Assembly: GCF_015163075.1 (NCBI RefSeq)
Contig: NZ_JADDXU010000009.1
Coordinates: 186,001 to 250,000, forward strand
Reading direction: 5' to 3'
DNA length: 64,000 nucleotides
DNA from: Streptomyces justiciae
Lineage (GTDB): Bacteria > Actinomycetota > Actinomycetes > Streptomycetales > Streptomycetaceae
In this document: positions 24,939-33,233 of the stretch, in pieces
Position numbering within the stretch: the first letter of the stretch is position 1
How the letters are laid out: each line of letters opens with the position of its first letter
Notes under the pieces: generated by a model
Told to the model about the DNA's origin: nothing
Databases searched by the model: none
The model's input: only the letters and a program-made list of their open reading frames with translations
Position numbers and translations under genes: made by a program

Positions 24939-25316
24939 ATGACGCACGATGCCGTACAGCTCGTACTGCCCGGCGAAGTCCCGCTCGGGATGCTCTGTCC
25001 GGACTGCGGCCGGGAGATCCCCCCGCAGGCGACCGGGGGCGCCATTCCCTTGGTGTGCCGCAAACCCACGCTTCAGAAGGCCTACGACCTCGCTCAGGCG
25101 GGCCATCCCGAACTGCTCCTCAAGCACTTGGACCCGAGCAAGAACCGCTTCCGGCACGGGCCCATGAAGGCAAATGGAGGGGAGCGGCCCTGCCGCTACG
25201 ACGGCTGGCCTTCATGGTTCCTCGCGCACTGCCGGACCCCGGATGAAGTGAACATCTGGGTGGGCCGGCTGGCGCGCTGGTGGACTCCTCCGGCGCCCGG
25301 GAACTCCGCACCCTGA
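24939..25316 (+). CDS. Hypothetical protein with an N-terminal CxxC
   Basis: 125-aa soluble protein. GMLCPDCGREIPPQ gives one zinc-ribbon-like CxxC knuckle, and further cysteines lie at CRKPT, PCRYDGW and AHCRTPDE, so a metal site is possible. The ATG at 24939 has a clear RBS (GGGAGGAAGC). It follows the membrane protein by 10 bp and converges on the gene ending at 25320. Family and function unknown. Confidence 0.7.
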   Translation: MTHDAVQLVLPGEVPLGMLCPDCGREIPPQATGGAIPLVCRKPTLQKAYDLAQAGHPELLLKHLDPSKNRFRHGPMKANGGERPCRYDGWPSWFLAHCRTPDEVNIWVGRLARWWTPPAPGNSAP

Positions 25317-25319
25317 TCC

Positions 25320-26225
25320 TCAGCCGGCGTCGTCCCCCTCCGCCGCTCCCTGACCATGGTCGTACAGCACATCCTCCTCCCCCGCGCCCGCGAACAGTTG
25401 TGAGAGCCGGTAGAAGGTCTCCTCCTCCGAGTCGGGGTCCGGGGGCAGTCGGTGGTGCAGTGCCGTCAGAAGGTCGAAGCGGTGCAGGTCGTACGCCACG
25501 TGCATCAAGCCGGAGTACGCCTGCGCCGCCGTTATCGCGCCCTTGTAAGCCACCGCGGCCAGCGCTGTGGTGGTGCCGCACCACCACCAGAGGAACGGTT
25601 CGTCGTACAGGGCCGCGCCCCCGGCGGCGGTGAGCGCCAGGAAGGCCCAGCAGAGGTTGACGGCGGTGTCGAGGCTGTTGCGGGCGGAGCCCAGGATGTC
25701 CGCCATGCGGTCCGAGACCTGGAGATACAGGCGTGGCCAGGAAGTCAGCGTGGTCAGGCCGTAGCGTTCGCCGGCGCTCAGTTCGCCGGCGCGCAGCGCG
25801 TTGCCCAGTGCCGTGGGGAGCTGCACCTCGAGCGGTGGACGCGCGGCAAGTCTGCGGCGGGCGTCCGCCTGTACGCGGCGTGCGGTCTCACCGCGGACCG
25901 TGCGCTCGGTCTGCTCCCGCAGGGCCCGCCACCGCCGCCGCTGCAACCGGGCCAGCACCGCGGCCAGGCCCGCTGTGAAAAGCCACCGATCCCAGTAGCC
26001 CTCCAGCACACGAACCGCCCGCACCTGGAACGGACGCAGCAGCAGGCCGAGGAGAGACGCACACACCAAGACCGTCGCCGTGACTCCGGCCATGTCCTCC
26101 GGCCGTTCCGGCCACACGGCGCCCCAGTCGCTCCGCCCGGCGAAGCTCCCCGCCCGCATCAGCGCGAGCACCCCTGCGACGAACAGCGCGCACGGCACGA
26201 AGTGCACCGCCAGCACCCGTCGCAC
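25320..26225 (-). CDS. Hypothetical membrane protein with 2+2 helices
   Basis: 301-aa protein with an N-terminal pair of helices (residues 5-25 and 46-66), a large cytosolic part (75-180) rich in Arg and Leu, a second pair of helices (about 190-235), and a cytosolic tail. The tail motif AYDLHRFDLLTALHHRLPPD followed by EEETFYRLSQLF is one I associate with a common but uncharacterised actinobacterial membrane family. The start is GTG at 26225. The stop is 3 bp from the convergent CxxC gene. Confidence 0.72.
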   Translation of the reverse strand: MRRVLAVHFVPCALFVAGVLALMRAGSFAGRSDWGAVWPERPEDMAGVTATVLVCASLLGLLLRPFQVRAVRVLEGYWDRWLFTAGLAAVLARLQRRRWRALREQTERTVRGETARRVQADARRRLAARPPLEVQLPTALGNALRAGELSAGERYGLTTLTSWPRLYLQVSDRMADILGSARNSLDTAVNLCWAFLALTAAGGAALYDEPFLWWWCGTTTALAAVAYKGAITAAQAYSGLMHVAYDLHRFDLLTALHHRLPPDPDSEEETFYRLSQLFAGAGEEDVLYDHGQGAAEGDDAG

Positions 26226-26392
26226 GCAGCCCGCTCCTCCCCGAACTCCCCTTGAGCGCTGTTCAGTATGGAGCGCGGTGTCAAGTGGAGCCGAGGGCGG
26301 GCCGGAACCCGATCAGGACAGCAAGGGGCTCACGCCGGACAACTCCCGTGGTACTGCTGTGAGTTGTGAGCCTCAAGTAGCAAACTGCCACC

Positions 26393-27172
26393 ATGGCACT
26401 CCTGAAGAAGGCCGCCGCCGCCCTCTCCGCGACAGCGGCCGTACTGCTCGCGATCCCCGCCTCTTCCTCGGCGGCCCCCGCCGCGCACGGCCCCCTCGCC
26501 CGCGAGACCTTCGACCGTCTCCCCCTCGGGCCGGTGACGAAGGGCCACGGCTGGAGCGCCGACACCGCCGACGGCAGCCTCACCGTCGTCCCCAGTTCCG
26601 CCGGCCGGGGTCGTGAGCTCCGTATCCATACCGAGGGCAACGGGCGCGCCTTCCTCGTCTTCCCGGATCTGACCGCCCCCGGCAACAGCTACTGGGCCCG
26701 GCTGCGGCTGAGGGTGGACGCCTTTCCCAGCGCCCCCGACTGGGCGCACTGGACGATCGCCGAAGCGGCCGGGTCCGACTCCCCCACCCTCGTCCGCCCC
26801 CTCGGCGGCCAGTACGCCCCCACCGACCACGGCAACTTCTGGGGCGTCGGCTCCGACCTCGGCCCCACCGGCGACTGGACCTCCTGGAAGACCTCCGCCC
26901 CGGCCACGGCCGGCACCTGGCAGTGCGTGGAGTTCCACCTGGATGCCACCGACAACCGCGTCACCGTCTACTTCGACGGCGTCGAGCAGCCCGACCTGAC
27001 CGTGTCGACCGGTCAACACGGCGGCAGCGCCGACCCGTTCACCTTTCCGACCTTCGACAAGCTCAAGCTGGGCTGGCAGCTGTACCAGGCCGATCCCAGC
27101 CCGTCCTCGTACGACCTCCGGCTCGACGACATCGCCGTGAGCACGCGTCGGGTGGGTGGCTGCGGAGGCTGA
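26393..27172 (+). CDS. Secreted Cip1-like/jelly-roll protein
   Basis: 259 aa with a clear signal peptide (KKAAAALSATAAVLLAIPAS, cleavage near ASSSAAPA). The mature part is a beta-rich lectin-like domain resembling the Cip1 core, a polysaccharide-associated fold found in Streptomyces and fungi: ARETFDRLPLG at the start, WARLRLRVDAFP, DWAHWTIAEA, WQCVEFHLDAT, VYFDGVEQPDLTV and LGWQLYQADP. It probably binds or cleaves plant or microbial polysaccharide, though catalysis in Cip1 is not settled. The ATG at 26393 lacks a strong RBS. It is monocistronic by spacing. Confidence 0.78.
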   Translation: MALLKKAAAALSATAAVLLAIPASSSAAPAAHGPLARETFDRLPLGPVTKGHGWSADTADGSLTVVPSSAGRGRELRIHTEGNGRAFLVFPDLTAPGNSYWARLRLRVDAFPSAPDWAHWTIAEAAGSDSPTLVRPLGGQYAPTDHGNFWGVGSDLGPTGDWTSWKTSAPATAGTWQCVEFHLDATDNRVTVYFDGVEQPDLTVSTGQHGGSADPFTFPTFDKLKLGWQLYQADPSPSSYDLRLDDIAVSTRRVGGCGG

Positions 27173-27286
27173 GGACGGTGTCCTCGGCGTACGGGTTGGC
27201 CGCGCCCGCCCGGCTGTGATCAACTGCCTCCGCCATGTACACAGCAGCTTCTGGGGAGGGGCTGCCAGGAGGGGGAGGGTGCGCCG

Positions 27287-28582
27287 ATGCGTGCCGTCGA
27301 GGAGCAGGTCGTCCAGCCATGCCCGCAGTGCGGGGTGGAGATCCGTGGGGATCGCCGGTTCACCGTGTGGTGCGCGGCCTGCGACTGGAACGTCGATCCG
27401 CAGGGGCCGGTCGAGGAGAAGCAGGGGCGGCTGGAGCGGCGGCGGCGCACCATGGCCCGGCAGTACGGTGAACGGCTGCTGGAGGACCTCGCCGTCGAGG
27501 CCGAACGCCCGGAGCGCGAGCGGCCACGGCAGTCGGCCGCCGGTGTGCTGGCGTACGCCATAGCCCTTCTGGTGCACGGGGTGACCCTGGCCCTGCTGGT
27601 GGGCGGGCTGTGGTTGCTGATCGACGGCTGGGGCGGCTTCGGCATGGTGCCCGGGCTGTTCCTGCTGGGGCTGGCGGTGACGCTCCGCCCGCGGTTGAAC
27701 CGGCTGCCCTCAGGCGCCCACGTCGTCTCCAGGAGCGCCGCGCCCGAGCTCTACGCCCTGGTCGACGAGGTCGCGGCGGCCCTGGGCACCCGGAGCGTGG
27801 ACGTCATCGTCCTCGACGCGCAGTCCAACGCGAGCGTCACGCACCTCGGGGTCCGCCGCCGGGTTCTCACCCTGGGGCTGCCCCTGTGGGAGGTCCTGTC
27901 CCCGCAGGAGCGGATCGCCCTTCTGGGCCACGAGCTCGGCCACTTCACCCACAGGGACACCCGGCACGGCATGGTCGTGGGCACTGCCTACAGCTCGCTG
28001 ACCACCTGGCGCTACTACCTGTCCCCGATCACCAACCCGACCGTCCCCGAGTACTTCGTCAACCTGTTCTACCTCCTGCCCCGTTGGCTGATCACGGGTG
28101 TGGTGCTGCTCCTCGACCTCCTGACCACGCGCGCCTCCCAGCGCAGCGAGTACCTCGCCGACACGGCGGCGGCCCAGGTCGCCTCCACCGAGGCCGCGGT
28201 CGGGACGATGGACCGGCTCCTGGTGCTGGAGTCGATCGACACGACCCTGTACCGGGAGGTCAACGCACGCCGGCTGCGCGGCTCGCGGCGGCTCACCGCG
28301 GAGGACGCGGAGGGGCTGTGGGAGGCGCTGGCCGCCCATCTGCGTTCGGTCCCGGAGTCCGAGCACGAACGCCGCCGCCGCGTCAGCGCCCGCCGCGGCC
28401 ACAGCGTCGACGCCACGCACCCGCCCACCCATCTGCGCCGCGCCCTGTTGCTGCGCCTCCCGCCCCTGCCGGCCGCGGTACACGCCGACAGCGAGCGGAC
28501 CGCCCGCCTCGCCGCCGAACTCGCGCAACCGCGTGCCGCCGTGGCGCTGGAGCTCGTCAGGGAGGGCGTCGACCCGTACTGA
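27287..28582 (+). CDS. M48 family zinc metalloprotease with N-terminal zinc ribbon
   Basis: 431 aa. Residues 10-35 form a zinc-ribbon-like pair of knuckles (CPQCGVEIRG, WCAACDW). Two helices follow at about 88-135, then a peptidase M48 domain with the HELGH zinc site in LLGHELGHFTHRDTRHG and a downstream ligand in SQRSEYLADTAAA. Another helix pair lies near 250-275. This is the layout of HtpX/Ste24-type membrane proteases that degrade damaged membrane proteins. The ATG at 27287 has a strong RBS (GGAGGGGGAGGG). Its stop abuts the stop of the convergent DUF4132 gene without a spare base. Confidence 0.88.
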   Translation: MRAVEEQVVQPCPQCGVEIRGDRRFTVWCAACDWNVDPQGPVEEKQGRLERRRRTMARQYGERLLEDLAVEAERPERERPRQSAAGVLAYAIALLVHGVTLALLVGGLWLLIDGWGGFGMVPGLFLLGLAVTLRPRLNRLPSGAHVVSRSAAPELYALVDEVAAALGTRSVDVIVLDAQSNASVTHLGVRRRVLTLGLPLWEVLSPQERIALLGHELGHFTHRDTRHGMVVGTAYSSLTTWRYYLSPITNPTVPEYFVNLFYLLPRWLITGVVLLLDLLTTRASQRSEYLADTAAAQVASTEAAVGTMDRLLVLESIDTTLYREVNARRLRGSRRLTAEDAEGLWEALAAHLRSVPESEHERRRRVSARRGHSVDATHPPTHLRRALLLRLPPLPAAVHADSERTARLAAELAQPRAAVALELVREGVDPY

Positions 28583-31069
28583 CTACAGCTGGCTCAGGAT
28601 CGTCCGGTCCGTGATCTTCGTGTCCGCCGCCAGCATCATCGCCTTGCTGAGGATCACCGCGAGCATCCGGTCGCCCTCGTAGGGGAGGTAACCGGCCTGC
28701 GGGGCGGCGGGGTTGGACTTCGGGACGATGCACAGGTATTGGTCGTTAGGGGTGCGGAGGATGTTGCCCGAGCCCAGGTGGATCTTGTAGGTGTGGCGGT
28801 CGCCCTTGACCTGGAGGAAGCGGCCGTCCAGCGTGCAGCGGTCGGCTATCGCCAGGCGGGGGATCAGGCGCTCCAGCAGGGCCCGCCGGGTCTCGGCGCT
28901 CGCGCCCAGTTCGCCGAAGCCGTACGACGTCCAGTACTCCTGGAAGCGGCCGCCGGGACCGCCGTCCTGCCAGGTCGGGTCGTTGCCGACGCTCGCGACG
29001 CCGACGAACAGGTCCACGTCGCGCAGGACTTCGGAGAGGACCAGGGGCGGGATGTCGGTCAGTGGCAGCGGGTCGGCCAGGGCCACCCCACCCTGCGGCC
29101 GCATGCGGTACTCGCCGCCGCAGCAGTGCGCGGAGTTCTCCGCCGCGTCGATCGGGTAGAAGCGGACCTGGTCGGTGCGCAGGCGCAGAAAGCTGCCGGA
29201 GTCCGTGAGGTCGTCGTGGTTCTCGCCGCCGTCGCCCTGGATCCAGTACTCGGCGCGCAGGCCCCACGCGGGCAGTTCACGGGTGGCGGGCGGCGCCTCG
29301 TCGTCCACGCTCAGGCGCAGCTTGTTGCGCCAGCCCCGGACCGCCGCGAGGGCGTGGAACTGGTGCTGGCGGAGGTAGTGCGCGGCGAAGCGGTTGGAGT
29401 AGGTGCCCGTCGTGCGTTCCGCGTCCGTCAGCAGGTACACCTCTCTGTGGGCCTGCTTGAACGGCTGGGTGATGCCGTGCCGCTCCAGCCAGTCGCGCCA
29501 GGCGACGATCTCGGCGGGTTCGTGGTCGACGGGGTGCCAGAGCGTGACCTCGGTGCCGCCGTTCACCGGGGTGTCGGTGAGGGTGCGCAGGGCGCCGTCG
29601 GCGTAGCCGGCCGTGGTGCCGTCGATGGTCCACAGGAGGCGGCGGGCCAGCGTGCCGACCAACGGGTGGTCGAGGTAGCGCTCGCGCCAGGCGGCGTACG
29701 TCCAGGTGCGGCGGGCCACGAACTGGCGGTCCAGGCGGTCGCTCTGGGCCGAGAGCATCTTGTCGATGTCCTTGACGGCCGCCTTGAGCTCCTTGAGCTC
29801 GTCGGGGTGGTCGCGGCGGACGTCGGCGGGGACGCTCTTCACGGCCTTTCCGGTGGCGTTGCGCCAGCTCAGCGTCGTCTTGGTGCCGCTGACCTCGATG
29901 CGCGCCGTGCTCTCTCCGAGGTGGTGCTCGGCGCCGCCCACCTCCGTCAACCCGTAGGCGGGGACGGCCAGTTCCTCGATCTCCTCGCGGCTGAGCCCCA
30001 TGGCCTCGGCGCGCGCGTCGAGTGAGGTGTTGAGCAGCTTGAGCGTGCCCTTGTAGGTGACCCGGGTGGCCAGGCGGGCCAGTTCGGCGAGGGCCGGCTC
30101 GCTGTCGATGCGGGCGAGGGCGGTGACACCGGCGTTGGCGACCTTGGGGTTGACCGGGCCCAGACCGGAGACCTTCTTGAGCGAGGTCTCGACGAGGGCG
30201 CCCAGGGTGCGGGCGGTCTCGGGGTGCGGCGGCAGGAAGGAGAGGAGCCAGGTCAGTCCGCGCAGCGCGTCGGCGTTGTAGGGGTCGAAGGTGACGTTGG
30301 GGTCCGTGCCGTACGACGGCGCGAGGAGGGGGCGGGTGCGGGGGCGGCCCACGAGGCGCAGCCAGTCCGTCAGGCGCTCCCGCACAGGCTCCGCGCCGAC
30401 GGCCTCGACGAGCGCCCGCCCGGTCTTCTCCCACGGGGCGGAGGGGCGGGCGGCGGTGGCCGTGGTCGCGTGGGCGACGAGGCGCGCCCAGCTCTCGTCG
30501 CGTTCCGCCAGGTCGGCGAGGGCCTGGTCGGACCAGGCCTCTCCCGGGTTCACCACGGGGTGGGTGAGCGTGGCCACCAAGGGGCCCAGTCTGTCCTTCC
30601 CGTGCCACGTCGTCAGTCGCGTGCGGCGGAGCAACGCGATGAAGTCGCCCGGGAGTTCATGGCCGTCGGCGCGCTCCAGCTCGGTGAGCCGGAGGAGTTG
30701 GGTCGTGTCGTGATGCGCCTCCTGTTCGGACAGCACCGCGATCAGGGCGGGCCGCAGGTCGCGCGGATGGTCGTCGTCCGTCGTCCGGTCCCGCAGGTTG
30801 GCCATCATGTGCATGATGTGCCGGCGGCCGTCCGCGCCCTGGGCCGGCTCGAAGTAGCGCTGGGCCAGGCGGTGCACCAGCGCGGGCCGGAACGGGGGCT
30901 CGACGATGCGCAGCGCCTTGAGGACCGCCTGTTCGGGCCCGCCCCACGGGCCTCCGACGAGTTCGGCGAGCTCCAGCAGCCTCGGCACGAGACGCTCGGC
31001 GTCCTCGGCCGCGAGGAGTGCGAGGACGTCCTGGATGAGCTCGGCGCGTCCCTCGGTCGACCCGGCCAT
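28583..31069 (-). CDS. DUF4132 (MolR-like) domain protein
   Basis: 828-aa soluble protein. The N-terminal 370 residues look like helical repeats (ARM/HEAT-like, LAELVGGPWGGPEQAVLKAL), and the C-terminal half carries the DUF4132 region (RRLLWTIDGTTAGYADGALR, ALRTLTDTPVNGGTEVTLWH, VDHEPAEIVAWRDWLERHGI, QPFKQAHREVYLLTDAE), also found in E. coli MolR. The biochemical role of the family is unknown. The ATG overlaps the stop of the upstream gene (TGATG), so the two are translated together and probably act together. Confidence 0.85.
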   Translation of the reverse strand: MAGSTEGRAELIQDVLALLAAEDAERLVPRLLELAELVGGPWGGPEQAVLKALRIVEPPFRPALVHRLAQRYFEPAQGADGRRHIMHMMANLRDRTTDDDHPRDLRPALIAVLSEQEAHHDTTQLLRLTELERADGHELPGDFIALLRRTRLTTWHGKDRLGPLVATLTHPVVNPGEAWSDQALADLAERDESWARLVAHATTATAARPSAPWEKTGRALVEAVGAEPVRERLTDWLRLVGRPRTRPLLAPSYGTDPNVTFDPYNADALRGLTWLLSFLPPHPETARTLGALVETSLKKVSGLGPVNPKVANAGVTALARIDSEPALAELARLATRVTYKGTLKLLNTSLDARAEAMGLSREEIEELAVPAYGLTEVGGAEHHLGESTARIEVSGTKTTLSWRNATGKAVKSVPADVRRDHPDELKELKAAVKDIDKMLSAQSDRLDRQFVARRTWTYAAWRERYLDHPLVGTLARRLLWTIDGTTAGYADGALRTLTDTPVNGGTEVTLWHPVDHEPAEIVAWRDWLERHGITQPFKQAHREVYLLTDAERTTGTYSNRFAAHYLRQHQFHALAAVRGWRNKLRLSVDDEAPPATRELPAWGLRAEYWIQGDGGENHDDLTDSGSFLRLRTDQVRFYPIDAAENSAHCCGGEYRMRPQGGVALADPLPLTDIPPLVLSEVLRDVDLFVGVASVGNDPTWQDGGPGGRFQEYWTSYGFGELGASAETRRALLERLIPRLAIADRCTLDGRFLQVKGDRHTYKIHLGSGNILRTPNDQYLCIVPKSNPAAPQAGYLPYEGDRMLAVILSKAMMLAADTKITDRTILSQL

Positions 31070-31461
31070 CAGCCACCCACCAGGGCCACGAGCTTGAGGA
31101 ACGTGACCTCGGTCGACAGGCCCAGCTCGATCTCCTCGTCGAGCTCGGTCACCTGACGGTCGCCGACGAGCACCAGGAAGCCGTTGCCCGCGAACGCCTT
31201 CAGCGCCAGGGCCGACTGCTTCTCCGGGTCTATGCGGCGGGGCGTGCGCAGCGCGTAGCCGTTGAGCACGCGCTCGGTGTCCTCGGGCTGCACCAGGCCC
31301 TGGAAGACCTCGGGGGTGCGCGCGTTGTACTCGGCGACCTCCTGGAAGACCCGGCGGCGGATCAACTCCCGCACGCTGAGCCGCTCCTCGGTGATCTCCA
31401 GCCCCCAGCCGTCACTGCGGCCCCCGCTTGTCGTCTCGTCGACGAACGTCACGAATCCCAT
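31069..31461 (-). CDS. Small partner protein coupled to the DUF4132 gene
   Basis: 130-aa soluble protein, starting MGFVTFVDETTSGGRSDGWG at the ATG at 31461; an upstream in-frame start at 31491 is possible. It is mixed alpha/beta (ERLSVRELIRRRVFQEVAEY, GFLVLVGDRQVTELDEEIEL). The VTFLKLVALVGG terminus resembles the tail of proteins that often precede DUF4132 genes in actinobacteria. The stop overlaps the DUF4132 ATG. No function is known; a role as partner of DUF4132 is inferred only from coupling. Confidence 0.78.
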   Translation of the reverse strand: MGFVTFVDETTSGGRSDGWGLEITEERLSVRELIRRRVFQEVAEYNARTPEVFQGLVQPEDTERVLNGYALRTPRRIDPEKQSALALKAFAGNGFLVLVGDRQVTELDEEIELGLSTEVTFLKLVALVGG

Positions 31462-31510
31462 GCCGCCGACAGTACGGCCCACCACTGACAACGCCGTCCC
31501 CGCCGATGGC

Positions 31511-31924
31511 TCACCGCACCAGCGGCCGGCTCCACTCCCGCGCCCCGGCCGCCCGCATCAGCTCGACGGTGACCAGCGGATGGACGAGTTCGACGTAACG
31601 GACCTGGCTGCTCAGGGACTTCCGCAGCTGGCGCATGCTGCGGGCGCCGAACGAGGCCGCGCCCCCGACCCCCGCGGCCCGCGCCAGCTTCTCGACGCCG
31701 ACCTTGCACTCGGTGGCCTCGGCGTCCCGGCAGACGTGGATCTCGACGTCGCCCGCCCACAGCCCGAGGACGGCCTTGTAGCGCACGTCGGCGCCGGTGT
31801 ACGTCACCACCGCGAGATGCCGGTCCGCGGTCTGCTCCGACGGACCCTCCAGCGCCAGTCTTCGCGCGGCCCCCGCGAACGCCGTCCGCACCTCGCCGAA
31901 GAAGGCCTCTGCTCCCGGAACCAT
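31511..31924 (-). CDS. Hypothetical protein
   Basis: 137-aa soluble protein starting MVPGAEAFFGEVRTAFAGAA at the ATG at 31924, which has a good RBS (GGAGGGG). Segments HLAVVTYTGADVRYKAVLGL and GDVEIHVCRDAEATECKVGV suggest a beta-rich core. A longer frame to 31996 exists but lacks an RBS. It is on the same strand as and 49 bp upstream of the DUF4132 pair, so it may be the first gene of that operon. Family unrecognised. Confidence 0.68.
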   Translation of the reverse strand: MVPGAEAFFGEVRTAFAGAARRLALEGPSEQTADRHLAVVTYTGADVRYKAVLGLWAGDVEIHVCRDAEATECKVGVEKLARAAGVGGAASFGARSMRQLRKSLSSQVRYVELVHPLVTVELMRAAGAREWSRPLVR

Positions 31925-32043
31925 CCCCGTCCCCTCCGTCGTACGGCTCTGGCGAGGGCTCAGCGTACCGACGCGGCGCGTGCTTTCTCGGCCCAATGAG
32001 TGACCTCGTGGGCGGTCCGCCCGGCAACCGTCATCCCCGCACC

Positions 32044-32049
32044 TAATCT
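32044..32049 (+). promoter_or_regulatory. -10 box of the VOC gene, leaderless
   Basis: TAATCT lies 6 nt before the ATG at 32056, placing the transcription start on or next to the start codon. No RBS is present. Confidence 0.5.
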
Positions 32050-32055
32050 GATCGC

Positions 32056-32466
32056 ATGTCAGATGACGAGTCGTACGAACTGCTCGGTTTCGACAACGTG
32101 CTGCTGCCCGTCGGCGATCTCGGCGAGGCCGTCGGGTTCTATGAACGCGCGGGGTTCACGGTGGGGTTCCGGCTCGACGAGGCCGGGATCGCGCTGCTCA
32201 AGGTCGGCGGTGAGACGCCCGGGATTCTGCTCCGGCAGGAGGAGGCGGTGGGGCACCGTCCGCCGCCGTGGCCGTCGCCGCGGGTGTGGCTGGAGGTGCC
32301 GGACGCGCGCGTGGCCGCGCGCACGCTGCGCGGCGCCGGCATCGCGCTGCTGGACGAGCCGTTCTCCGTGGCCACCGGCTGGACCGTCGAGGTCGCCGAC
32401 CCCTGGGGCAATGTCCTGGGGTTCACGGACTACACCAAGCGTCCGGAGCTCGGTCGCAGGTCGTGA
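32056..32466 (+). CDS. VOC (glyoxalase/bleomycin-resistance) family protein
   Basis: 136-aa two-module beta-alpha-beta-beta-beta protein. Opening FDNVLLPVGDLGEAVGFYER and closing VEVADPWGNVLGFTDY are the classic halves of the vicinal-oxygen-chelate fold. The usual metal ligands are not complete (the first-strand His is Asn), so a binding or resistance role is as likely as catalysis. The start ATG has a -10 box 6 nt upstream rather than an RBS. The TetR gene follows 26 bp downstream but seems to have its own promoter. Confidence 0.85.
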   Translation: MSDDESYELLGFDNVLLPVGDLGEAVGFYERAGFTVGFRLDEAGIALLKVGGETPGILLRQEEAVGHRPPPWPSPRVWLEVPDARVAARTLRGAGIALLDEPFSVATGWTVEVADPWGNVLGFTDYTKRPELGRRS

Positions 32467-32478
32467 CACGGGTGCCTT

Positions 32479-32484
32479 TAGGCT
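32479..32484 (+). promoter_or_regulatory. -10 box of the TetR gene, leaderless
   Basis: TAGGCT ends 8 nt before the GTG at 32493, consistent with a leaderless or near-leaderless transcript. Confidence 0.45.
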
Positions 32485-32492
32485 CTCGTACC

Positions 32493-33227
32493 GTGCCCGC
32501 GAAGAACGTAGAAGACGACGGCGGCTCGCCGTCCAGCAAGTCCGAGCAGACCCGTGCCCTCATCCTGGAGACCGCCATGCGGCTGTTCCAGGAGCGCGGC
32601 TACGACAAGACGACCATGCGGGCCATCGCCAAGGAGGCCGGGGTCTCCGTCGGCAACGCGTACTACTACTTCGAGGGCAAGGAGCACCTGATCCAGGGCT
32701 TCTACGACCGGATCGCCGCCGAGCACCAGGTGGCGGTCCGGGAGGTCCTGGCGCGGGAGACCGATCTGGAGGCGCGGCTCGCGGGCGTGCTGCGGGCGTG
32801 GCTGGACATCGCCACGCCGTACCACGAGTTCGCGGTGCAGTTCTTCAAGAACGCCGCCGACCCCGACAGCCCGCTCAGCCCGTTCTCCGAGGAGTCGGAG
32901 CACGCGCGCGTGGAGGCGATCTCCGTCCACCGCCAGGTGCTGGCCGGGACAAAGACGAAGGTGCCGGAGGAGCTGCGGGACGTGCTGCCCGAGCTGATGT
33001 GGCTGTCCCAGATGGGGCTGGTGCTGTACTGGATCTTCGACCGGACGCCGGGGCGGGAGCGGAGCTACCGGCTCGCCGAGCGCGGGGCGCGGCTCACCGC
33101 GCGCGGGGTGGCGCTGGCCCGGTTCCGGGTGCTGCGGCCGCTCGTGCGGGAGGTGCACGAGCTGTTCACGGACTTCCTGCCGGGGATGACGAAGATGATG
33201 CCCGCCCCCGGCAGGAGGCCCGAGTAG
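32493..33227 (+). CDS. TetR/AcrR family regulator
   Basis: 244-aa regulator. The HTH is at about residues 17-65 (QTRALILETAMRLFQERGYD, TTMRAIAKEAGVSVGNAYYY, FEGKEHLIQGFYDRI). The ligand domain has the pattern WLDIATPYHEFAVQFFKNAA, found in a widely conserved actinobacterial TetR subgroup. The GTG at 32493 gives the first residues MPAKNVEDDGG. Its stop lies 6 bp from the stop of the convergent MMPL gene; the target genes are not evident from an operator in this window. Confidence 0.9.
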   Translation: MPAKNVEDDGGSPSSKSEQTRALILETAMRLFQERGYDKTTMRAIAKEAGVSVGNAYYYFEGKEHLIQGFYDRIAAEHQVAVREVLARETDLEARLAGVLRAWLDIATPYHEFAVQFFKNAADPDSPLSPFSEESEHARVEAISVHRQVLAGTKTKVPEELRDVLPELMWLSQMGLVLYWIFDRTPGRERSYRLAERGARLTARGVALARFRVLRPLVREVHELFTDFLPGMTKMMPAPGRRPE

Positions 33228-33233
33228 GCCGGC

